A DNA stretch of 64,000 nt from RGIG3178 sp942492795 (lineage in GTDB: Bacteria > Bacillota > Clostridia > Christensenellales > QAND01). The notes beneath the pieces are model-generated. The model was given only the letters and a program-made list of their open reading frames with translations. It made no database searches and was not told the origin of the DNA. The DNA lies in the NCBI GenBank assembly GCA_942492795.1, contig OW818639.1, positions 2,294,001 to 2,358,000 on the forward strand, read 5' to 3'. The first letter of the stretch is position 1. Every line of letters begins with the position of its first letter. The position numbers were made by a program, and so were the translations under genes. Shown here in pieces: positions 42,431-49,911 of the stretch.

Positions 42431-43306
42431 CTATTCGATGTTTTGAATCTGTTCGCGGATCTTCTCCATTTCGCTTTTAACGGTGATGACAGCGGCGTTG
42501 ACTTCCTGTTCGTTTGCTTTGGAGCCTATGGTGTTTATTTCCCTGTTCATCTCCTGTACGATGAAATCCAACTTTCTGCCGACAGGTTCCGGCAGCGTCA
42601 GATTATGGGTAAATTCGTGCAGATGGCTATAGAGCCGCACGATCTCCTCGTCGATGGCTTTCCTGTCCGCCAGCAACGCGGCTTCAGCCAGTACACGCTG
42701 ACGGATCTGCTCATCCGCTTCGATGTATTCCTGCATTTTCTGCACCAACCGGTCCTTAGCCGCCTGTTCCAAAGTCGGTGCGTTCTCTTTGATGATGGCT
42801 ATATGGGATCGGATTGCCTGCGCCTTTTGCAACAGATCGTCCTGCAACCGCTTTCCTTCCCGCAACCGCATATCCAGCAACATGGCAAGCGCATTGGCGA
42901 GTGCTGTCTCTACGACACCCCAGACAGCGTCTTCGTCCTCCTCCGCTTCCTGCGTTGAAAGGACAAGCGGATAAGAGGCAAGCGTTGAAAGGGTCACATC
43001 GTTGGTAAGGCCCGTTTGTTCCCGCAGTTCCTGCAGGGCGTTCTGGTACGACTTGGCAAGCGCCGTATCCACAAGCACAACGGCGTGATCCTCACGCCGG
43101 TTGCGATACGAGATCAGTACATCTATTTTGCCACGGTTGACAACAGCAAAAATGGATTTGCGGATCTTGTCTTCCATCAGGTTCAAAACGCGTGGCATGC
43201 GAAAGGCTATATCCAGATAGCGGCTGTTGACCGTCTTGATTTCCACCGTTGCTTCCCGGCCGTCAAGTTCCGCCATACCGCGCCCGAATCCTGTCATGCT
43301 GTTCAA
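42431..43306 (-). CDS. yicC: YicC family endoribonuclease
   Basis: 291 aa. Starts NSMTGFGRG (the TTG at 43306 gives MNSMTGFGRG, with GGGAGG seven bases before) and has VEIKTVNSRYLDIAFRMPR near 27 and the conserved C-terminal GRKLDFIVQEMNREINTIGSKA. Homologues are endoribonucleases acting on structured RNA. First gene of the long coupled run. Confidence 0.95.
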   Translation of the reverse strand: MNSMTGFGRGMAELDGREATVEIKTVNSRYLDIAFRMPRVLNLMEDKIRKSIFAVVNRGKIDVLISYRNRREDHAVVLVDTALAKSYQNALQELREQTGLTNDVTLSTLASYPLVLSTQEAEEDEDAVWGVVETALANALAMLLDMRLREGKRLQDDLLQKAQAIRSHIAIIKENAPTLEQAAKDRLVQKMQEYIEADEQIRQRVLAEAALLADRKAIDEEIVRLYSHLHEFTHNLTLPEPVGRKLDFIVQEMNREINTIGSKANEQEVNAAVITVKSEMEKIREQIQNIE

Positions 43307-43388
43307 TGGTGTTCCTCCCAAGGTTTTTCCAGTATACCACAGGCGATATACCAATTTTTGACTATACAACCATATCGCTAATCCATTG

Positions 43389-43418
43389 ATTATAGCACAA
43401 TGATGAGGGAACCTTCAA
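43389..43418 (-). promoter_or_regulatory. Promoter of the yicC-initiated operon
   Basis: Minus strand: TTGAAG, 18-base spacer, TATAAT, about 83 bases before the yicC start. A second TATACT (43333-43338 on minus) lies nearer the gene and could be an alternative -10. Confidence 0.6.
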
Positions 43419-43425
43419 TGCAGTC

Positions 43426-44424
43426 CTATGAGTCTCTGTGCGTAAGCTTGTAAATCTCGTCTGCGCGGGGTTCTCCCATCGGCCGGATCTGCCCGTCGTG
43501 GCACATGATGCGAAGGCCTTCGGAGCGGTGTGTCAGCAAACCGATGATAGACGACTCAATACCATGCCGTGATAAAACCTGCTGCATGCCTTTGCCGTCC
43601 GGGCAGGCGATGAGCATGCATCCCGAGGAGATCAAGCGAAGCGGATCAAGCCGCAGCGCGGCGCAGAGCTTCTTTGTCTGCGGCAACACTTTGATATCGT
43701 TTTCCTCCAGAAGCAGACCGCAACCGCTGGCTTCGCACAGCTCGTACGCTGCGCCCAATACGCCGCCTTCGGTCACATCATGCATCGCGTGCGCGCCGTT
43801 GCGTGCGGCAAGCAACCCTTCGGGCACCACCGATATCTGTTTATTCAATTCAAGGCAAATCGCATGATCCCTGCCGCCGAGGATTTCCATCGACCTTGTC
43901 GGAAAATCGCTGGCGATGATGAAAGTCCCTTCTATCCCGGCGGTCTTTGTCAGGATCAATTCATCGCCGATTTTGCCGCCGGCGGTTCTTATCAGTTCGT
44001 TGCTTGGGCATTTTGCCAAAACCGTGCCGCATAAAATCGGTCTCGTGACGGCATCGGTGATCTCTGTGTGCCCGCCGATGATCTCTACGTTGAGTTCATG
44101 GGCTGTTTCAAAAGCCGCCCGCATGATGCTTTCGATGTCGGAGAGGAGGCATTTGGGCGGCGCCATCAACACCAGCAGCATCGCTATCGGTTCCGCCCCG
44201 CTGGACGCGGCGTCGTTGCAGCTGATATGCACGGCCAACCTTCCCAAATCCTTCTGCGCGGCGGTTACGGGATCGGTGGACACCACACAAAGGTTATCGC
44301 CAAACGAAAGCGCCGCACAATCCTCCCCGATCCCTGCACGCAGAAATACCTCGCTGCGCATCGGCTTAAGGATGGATAAAACGCTTTGTTGCAACTGTTC
44401 ATTGGTCAGCTTGCCGATATTCAT
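43426..44424 (-). CDS. AIR synthase-related protein (PurM/HypE superfamily)
   Basis: 332 aa. GIGEDCAAL near 31, DPVTAAQKDLGRLAVHISCNDAASSGAEP near 51 and ITDAVTRPI near 122, MHDVTEGGVLGAAYEL near 213: the ATP-binding pattern of the PurM/HypE/ThiL/SelD superfamily. It is closest in layout to the HypE-like group of Clostridia, but lacks the C-terminal cysteine that in HypE accepts the carbamoyl group, so it is not a hydrogenase maturase of the usual kind. Starts inside the ligA stop (ATGA). Confidence 0.82.
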   Translation of the reverse strand: MNIGKLTNEQLQQSVLSILKPMRSEVFLRAGIGEDCAALSFGDNLCVVSTDPVTAAQKDLGRLAVHISCNDAASSGAEPIAMLLVLMAPPKCLLSDIESIMRAAFETAHELNVEIIGGHTEITDAVTRPILCGTVLAKCPSNELIRTAGGKIGDELILTKTAGIEGTFIIASDFPTRSMEILGGRDHAICLELNKQISVVPEGLLAARNGAHAMHDVTEGGVLGAAYELCEASGCGLLLEENDIKVLPQTKKLCAALRLDPLRLISSGCMLIACPDGKGMQQVLSRHGIESSIIGLLTHRSEGLRIMCHDGQIRPMGEPRADEIYKLTHRDS

Positions 44425-46394
44425 AATAACCCCTCACTTCCCAGCCATGCAAAGAACTCGTCTTCACTCAATATCCTGATGCCGAGCTTTCGCGCCTTTT
44501 CAAGTTTGCTCCCGGCTTTTTCACCCGCGATCAGCAGCGTGGTTTCCTTTGTCACGTTGTCCATGGATTCGGCACCCAGGCCTTGTACCAGCTCCTGTGC
44601 CTCTTTTCGTCCCATGTGCACAAGCGTTCCGGTGAACACGATTTTTTCCGCCGCAAGTTTGCCCACAGCTTCCGATGTCTTTACGGACGCCCTAGGATCG
44701 ATGCCGTGATCCGTAAACCGCTGAAGGATATTCTTTTGTTCGTCATCCCCAAAGAACGCAACGATGCTCATAGCTACGATGGGGCCAACGTCCTTCATGT
44801 TCATCAGATCTTCTTCCGATGCCTGTTCCAGGGCTCCTATGGATCCGTAGGTTTCGCTTAAGGTCTGCGCCGTCTTTTTGCCGACGTTGGGTATGCCAAG
44901 CGCGTACAGAAAATTGGCCAACGGCCTGCTTTTGCTTTGCTGCACCGCGTCGTATAGTTTTTCCGCCCGTCTTTGCGCAAAGCCTTCCAGTGAAAGCCAC
45001 TGATCTTTGGTGATGTCGTAGAGCTGATCCGCCGTTATTATGTGGAGGCTGTCCATCGCCTGAGCAAGCGTCTTTTCGCTCAGTCCCTCGATATCCATCG
45101 CTTCGCGGGACACAAAATGCGAAAGCGCGTACAACCGCTGCGGTTTGCACGTCTTTTGGTTGGGACAAAACAGGTTTGCGCCGCGTGTTAAAAGCGTACT
45201 TGCGCAAAACGGACATACCGACGGTACGGGGATGTCGGTTCCGGCATCGTCGGCGCTTCCCAGAATCTCGGGGATCACATCGTTGCTTCGTCTTATCCAC
45301 ACCGATCCGCCGAGCTTCACTTTTTTCCGGGCGATATCGCCGGTGTTGTTCAGCGTTGCCCGGGAAACAGTGGCGCCGGCAAGCTCGACGGGCTCCAATA
45401 TGGCGGTAGGCGTCAGTTTGCCCGTCCGTCCGACGTCCCAGAGCACGTCCAGCAATGTTGTGACGGCTTCTTCCGCTTCGAACTTGATCGCGATGGCCCA
45501 GCGCGGGAACCGGTCCGTAAAACCTGCCAACAGACGCAGCGGCATTTCATCGATCTTGAGCACCATGCCGTCCGTCATGAAATCTTCGCCCTTGCGCTTC
45601 TGGTCAAGCGACATGGCTTTGGAAAACGCTTCGGATGCATCCGTAAATGTACCCAACAGCCGTGCTACGCGGAAGCCGTTTTCATGTAAAAATGCGCGCA
45701 TCTGCTGCGCAGTATCAAACGTCAAACCTTCGATATACCCTATCTGATAGAAGAACGCGTCCAGTTTGCGTTTCTCCGTCTGGCGCGGGTCGAGGTTGCG
45801 CAGTGCGCCCGCGGCAGCGTTGCGCGCATTCTTAAGCGGTTCTTCGGTTTGTGCGTTGTAAGATTCAAAAGAACTTATCGGCATATACGCTTCTCCCTGC
45901 ACCTCAAAGCGTCCCATAAACGGGATGTTAAGCGGTATGGAGCGGATGGTTCTGACCTGGGGCAAAATGCTTTCGCCGACGATGCCGTTGCCACGCGTCG
46001 CCGCCTGAACCAGCTTCCCGTTGTCATAGGTCAAATTGACGGTGAGACCGTCGATCTTGTATTCCAAAAGATAGGTTGGCATCTGCGCGTCCTGCTGCGC
46101 CAACAGTTTTTTTGTACGCGCTTCCCATGCGAGCAGTTCGTCGAGTGTTTTGCATTTATCCAAACTCCACAGCCGGGAAAGATGGGTATGCGGCACAAAT
46201 GCGGAAAGCGGCTCCCCGCCGACCCTGTTGGTCGGCGAGTCCGGAAGGACGATGCCCGTTGTTTTTTCAAGGGTCAGAAGCTCATCGTAGTGCACATCGT
46301 ATTGTCCGTCGCTTATTTGCGGATCGTCCAACACGTAGTACGCGTGCGCGTATTTGTTGAGCATATCCACCAGCTGACGCATCCGTTGTTCCAT
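44421..46394 (-). CDS. ligA: NAD-dependent DNA ligase
   Basis: 657 aa. Adenylation motif LEYKIDGLTVNL near 105-117 (catalytic Lys), OB fold, zinc finger CPFCASTLLTRGANLFCPNQKTC near 393, helix-hairpin-helix repeats and a C-terminal BRCT domain (LAAEKIVFTGTLVHMGRKEAQ). Start at 46394 (MEQRMRQLV), one base after the pcrA stop. Confidence 0.96.
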   Translation of the reverse strand: MEQRMRQLVDMLNKYAHAYYVLDDPQISDGQYDVHYDELLTLEKTTGIVLPDSPTNRVGGEPLSAFVPHTHLSRLWSLDKCKTLDELLAWEARTKKLLAQQDAQMPTYLLEYKIDGLTVNLTYDNGKLVQAATRGNGIVGESILPQVRTIRSIPLNIPFMGRFEVQGEAYMPISSFESYNAQTEEPLKNARNAAAGALRNLDPRQTEKRKLDAFFYQIGYIEGLTFDTAQQMRAFLHENGFRVARLLGTFTDASEAFSKAMSLDQKRKGEDFMTDGMVLKIDEMPLRLLAGFTDRFPRWAIAIKFEAEEAVTTLLDVLWDVGRTGKLTPTAILEPVELAGATVSRATLNNTGDIARKKVKLGGSVWIRRSNDVIPEILGSADDAGTDIPVPSVCPFCASTLLTRGANLFCPNQKTCKPQRLYALSHFVSREAMDIEGLSEKTLAQAMDSLHIITADQLYDITKDQWLSLEGFAQRRAEKLYDAVQQSKSRPLANFLYALGIPNVGKKTAQTLSETYGSIGALEQASEEDLMNMKDVGPIVAMSIVAFFGDDEQKNILQRFTDHGIDPRASVKTSEAVGKLAAEKIVFTGTLVHMGRKEAQELVQGLGAESMDNVTKETTLLIAGEKAGSKLEKARKLGIRILSEDEFFAWLGSEGLL

Positions 46395-46395
46395 T

Positions 46396-48576
46396 TCACA
46401 TCTTCTCCATCGCGGCATACTTAAGCATAATGCGTTTGATGCCTTTGGTTCCAAAGTCTATTTCAGCCATGGCGTTGTCGCCGGACCCTGTCATGCTCAG
46501 CACTTCCCCGCCTCCAAATGCCGGATGGCGCACCTTGTCTCCCGCTGCAAGCGACAGCGCTTTGGGCGCTTGAAATACCGGGGTTTGCGGTTTGGGGGAT
46601 ACGATGGGGCGATCGATGCTGTAGGATTTGGAATAGACGTAATCGTCGTTGCTCCTGCTGCGGCTCAGATCGTCCCGAAGAACGTTTTCTTCGGGCAGTT
46701 CCGCCAAAAAGCGCGACGGCGGATTGTAGCTTGTGCTGCCGTATACACCGCGGGAGAGCGCGTAGCTCAGATACAAACGTTCCATCGCCCTTGTAAATCC
46801 AACATAGCACAATCGGCGTTCTTCCTCAATCCCCGCCTGATCCCCGACGCTGCGGGAATGGGGGCACAAACCTTCTTCGAGACCGACGAAAAACACGACG
46901 GGGAACTCCAAACCCTTCGCGCTGTGCAGCGTCATCATGGTGACGGCATTGGTCTGCTCATCGTAGCTGTCCACATCGGACACGAGGGTAAGACCGTTGA
47001 TATAATCCTCCAGTGTTTCTTCCGGGTGCTGTTCGAAATAATCCCGGACTGCATTGACAAACTCCATGACGTTTTCAAGACGCCCCTGCGCCTCGATCGA
47101 TCCGTCCTGCTGGTATTGCGCCAGCAATCCGGAAGTCTCGATGACGGTACGCACGTAGTTCTCCGGCATCAGCAACTGTGACTGTGCCATCAGGCGTATC
47201 ATATCATTTGCAAATTCCAGAAGTTTGTCCGCGGTTCGTTTGGACAAGCCGGCGTTCTGGGCGTCACAGAGGCTGTCCCACAACGATTGCCCTTTTTGGG
47301 TTGCCAAAGCCTGCAGTTTTTCCACCGTCGTATCACCGATCCCGCGCTTTGGCACGTTGATGATTCGCATAAGCGATATGCTATCAAACGGATTGATCAG
47401 AAAGCGCAAATACGCGATCAGATCGCGGATCTCCTTGCGCTCATAGAACTTTTGGCCACCGACCATGCGGTACGGAATCCCTTGCTGCCGCAGCGTTTCT
47501 TCCAGGATGCGGCTCTGGGCGTTGGTCCGGTACAGGATGGCCATATTCTTGAGCGCATAGTTGCGCAACAGCGTATCGATGGCCGAGGTCACATACATCG
47601 CCTCGTCGCGCTCGCTTGCGGATTTATGCACACTGACGGGTTCGCCGCCGTCTTTGCTCGTCCATAAATTTTTGCCTTTGCGCGCGCGGTTATGCGATAT
47701 GACGGCGTTTGCCACCTGAAGGATCGGCTTTGTGGAACGGTAGTTCTGCTCCAGGCGGATGACGGTGCAATTCGGAAAATCCTTTTCAAAATCCAGAATA
47801 TTGCGTATGTCCGCGCCGCGCCACCCGTAGATGCTCTGGTCGTCGTCGCCTACGACACAGAGGTTATGATGCGCGGCAAGCATTTTCACGATAAGATACT
47901 GCGCACGGTTGGTATCCTGGTATTCGTCGACATGGATGTAGCGGAAACGCTCCGAATACCGCGCCAATACATCGGGATGCTCTTCAAACAAACGGACGGT
48001 ATAGGTTAACAGATCGTCGAAATCCATCGCGTTGTTTTTCTGCAGTGCTCTTTCATACAAAGCATATATTTTGGCGCAGGTTCCGTAAAAGTAGTCGCTG
48101 CCCGATTCGCTTTGCATCTGCTGCGCGGACTGCATACGGTTTTTGGCATCGGAAATCGCACCCAATACGGCTCTGGGCGCAAACTTTTTCTCGTCTATCC
48201 CTTGGGCGCGCATGATCTGTTTGAGCAAGCGTCCCTGATCATCGGTATCATAGACGGTAAACGCATGCGTAAAGCCGATATGCTCCGCTTCCCGGCGCAG
48301 GATACGCATGCACATGCTGTGGAACGTGCAGATCCACATCTGATCCGCGTCATCCCCCAACAGTTTATGGATGCGTTCTTTCATTTCCTGTGCCGCTTTG
48401 TTGGTAAATGTAATGCACAATACCCGATAAGCCGGGACGCCGGACAAAACGATATGCGCGGCACGATGGGTCAGCGTTCGCGTTTTCCCGCTGCCCGCAC
48501 CCGCCAATATCAACAACGGCCCTTCCGTATGCAGCACCGCTTCGCGCTGCATAGGGTTAAGCGACTGTAACTCCAT
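46396..48576 (-). CDS. pcrA: ATP-dependent DNA helicase PcrA/UvrD
   Basis: 726 aa. AGAGSGKTRTLTHR near 26 (Walker A), DEYQDTN near 221, GDDDQSIYGWRGADIRNIL near 242, TMLHSAKGLEFPVVF near 565 and VGFTRAMERLYLSY near 612. A SH3-like tail (GDKVRHPAFGGGEVLSM) that binds RNA polymerase is present. Start at 48576 with AGGAGG in front. Immediately upstream of ligA. Confidence 0.97.
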   Translation of the reverse strand: MELQSLNPMQREAVLHTEGPLLILAGAGSGKTRTLTHRAAHIVLSGVPAYRVLCITFTNKAAQEMKERIHKLLGDDADQMWICTFHSMCMRILRREAEHIGFTHAFTVYDTDDQGRLLKQIMRAQGIDEKKFAPRAVLGAISDAKNRMQSAQQMQSESGSDYFYGTCAKIYALYERALQKNNAMDFDDLLTYTVRLFEEHPDVLARYSERFRYIHVDEYQDTNRAQYLIVKMLAAHHNLCVVGDDDQSIYGWRGADIRNILDFEKDFPNCTVIRLEQNYRSTKPILQVANAVISHNRARKGKNLWTSKDGGEPVSVHKSASERDEAMYVTSAIDTLLRNYALKNMAILYRTNAQSRILEETLRQQGIPYRMVGGQKFYERKEIRDLIAYLRFLINPFDSISLMRIINVPKRGIGDTTVEKLQALATQKGQSLWDSLCDAQNAGLSKRTADKLLEFANDMIRLMAQSQLLMPENYVRTVIETSGLLAQYQQDGSIEAQGRLENVMEFVNAVRDYFEQHPEETLEDYINGLTLVSDVDSYDEQTNAVTMMTLHSAKGLEFPVVFFVGLEEGLCPHSRSVGDQAGIEEERRLCYVGFTRAMERLYLSYALSRGVYGSTSYNPPSRFLAELPEENVLRDDLSRSRSNDDYVYSKSYSIDRPIVSPKPQTPVFQAPKALSLAAGDKVRHPAFGGGEVLSMTGSGDNAMAEIDFGTKGIKRIMLKYAAMEKM

Positions 48577-48597
48577 AGTTCCTCCTCCGGATTTCAC

Positions 48598-48629
48598 AAA
48601 AAAAACACGCAAAAGCCGACGCCTTTGCG
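48598..48629 (-). terminator. Rho-independent terminator after yerC
   Basis: Minus strand: CGCAAAGGC and GCTTTTGCG around GTCG, followed by TG and eight T. Separates yerC from pcrA. Confidence 0.9.
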
Positions 48630-48657
48630 CGCCTGCGCATCGCGCAGTCAGCGAATT

Positions 48658-48948
48658 TTATTTCAAGCGCTCCAGTATCATATCATAGCCGCCTGTACCG
48701 TATACGACGCAGCGGTTCACACGGCTGATGGTCGCGGTGGAAGCTCCCGTTATTTTGCTGATGTCCTGATACGTGATCTTGTCGCGCAACAGCTTGGCGA
48801 CCTGTAACCTTTGGCTTAGCGCCTGCAGTTCCGCAATGGTGCAAATGTCATCAAAAAACGCATAACATTCGTCCCTGTCGCGGAGTTTCAGGATTGCATC
48901 GTATAAAAAGTCGAGGTCTTTGCCATATTTTTGCGGGCGGTCCGCCAT
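48658..48948 (-). CDS. TrpR/YerC-family DNA-binding protein
   Basis: 96 aa. A TrpR-like fold with helix-turn-helix in DKITYQDISKITGASTATISRVNRC (about 55-79) and the conserved start region DLDFLYDAILKLRDRDECYAFFDDICT. YerC/YecD proteins sit next to pcrA in many Firmicutes; a metabolic regulatory role is suggested but the ligand is unknown. Start at 48948; GGAGGG in front. Confidence 0.92.
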   Translation of the reverse strand: MADRPQKYGKDLDFLYDAILKLRDRDECYAFFDDICTIAELQALSQRLQVAKLLRDKITYQDISKITGASTATISRVNRCVVYGTGGYDMILERLK

Positions 48949-49072
48949 GCCTGTCCCTCCTTTGTTTAACCAAAAACTACAGATACAGTATACCATAGCG
49001 CATTCCTTTGTTAAAGTGCTAAATTGAGACAACGCGTCTACGGACACACAAACCCTGTAAGATTTCCGCGCA

Positions 49073-49690
49073 TTATACACTTTGGACACGCTCAAGGCTG
49101 GATACGGAAACCTCGTATGCGACCTTTTCCAGCACACTGCCGTCCGGCTGCCGCTTCTGGTATTCCCGGGATTGAAAACGGCCTATGATGCGCAAACAAT
49201 CACCCACTTTGAGCATGTGGGCAAATCGCGCCGTTCTCCCCCAAACGATGGCGGGGATGTAATCGCTCTTTCCATACGCGCGGTTTACGGCCACCAAAAG
49301 GTCGGTGATCTCCCGCATGAACGGTGTCGTCCTGTAAATCGGTTCTTTGCAGACATGCCCCAACAACTGCACGCGGTTCGTTACGGGCATGGGGGATTCC
49401 TCTTTGAGTATCTGTCTTGCGAACACGGTCAGGATCAAACGGTTGATTCCATCGATATTCTTGTTGTAACTTCGCAATTGCCCGATGACGATTACCTGAG
49501 CTCCCTTTGTGATGGAACGGCTTAACAGCCGCTCGCTCGCGGTGATCGGCAGCGCATCCGAATAATCGGACAGCCGTTGTACCCGAAGCAAAAATGTATA
49601 AAAGTTTTCCCCATACAATCGATGGGAAAACGTTGGTACGCCTGTGATCACACCGTATAGCGAAACGGTGTTGTCCTGGCTCTGTTCCAC
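49073..49690 (-). CDS. Single-stranded DNA-binding protein with two OB folds
   Basis: 205 aa from the GTG at 49690 (AAAGGGGG in front); an open frame 25 codons longer has no SSB features. The first half (FVEQSQDNTVSLYGVITGVPTFSH ...) and the second (MPVTNRVQLLGHVCKEPIYRTT ... FQSREYQKRQPDGSVLEKVAYEV) each have an SSB-like OB pattern, with the second closer to bacterial Ssb. It lacks the acidic C-terminal tip (DDDIPF-like) that recruits partners. Probably an accessory SSB; the window holds no rpsF-rpsR. Confidence 0.8.
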   Translation of the reverse strand: MEQSQDNTVSLYGVITGVPTFSHRLYGENFYTFLLRVQRLSDYSDALPITASERLLSRSITKGAQVIVIGQLRSYNKNIDGINRLILTVFARQILKEESPMPVTNRVQLLGHVCKEPIYRTTPFMREITDLLVAVNRAYGKSDYIPAIVWGRTARFAHMLKVGDCLRIIGRFQSREYQKRQPDGSVLEKVAYEVSVSSLERVQSV

Positions 49691-49822
49691 GAATAATCCC
49701 CCTTTGACAATAAAGGAGGACGCAACGGCGTCGCCCCCAAGCCCTTGTTTGAATGTATGCATCACAGGGGGTATTCATGCGTATTAACGCGTTTGTATTA
49801 TCCCAAACACACCAAAAAAGAC

Positions 49823-49854
49823 AAAAAGAGGATGCAGCTGTGCATCCTCTTTTT
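49823..49854. terminator. Bidirectional terminator after the topoisomerase A gene
   Basis: Perfect arms AAAAAGAGGATGCA and TGCATCCTCTTTTT around GCTG, 58 bases after the stop of the minus-strand gene. Confidence 0.92.
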
Positions 49855-49911
49855 GCAGGAATAGGTGGGTTTCCTTTAAAGACTTGTGCGAGCGGGCATC
49901 GCTTTGACCAC

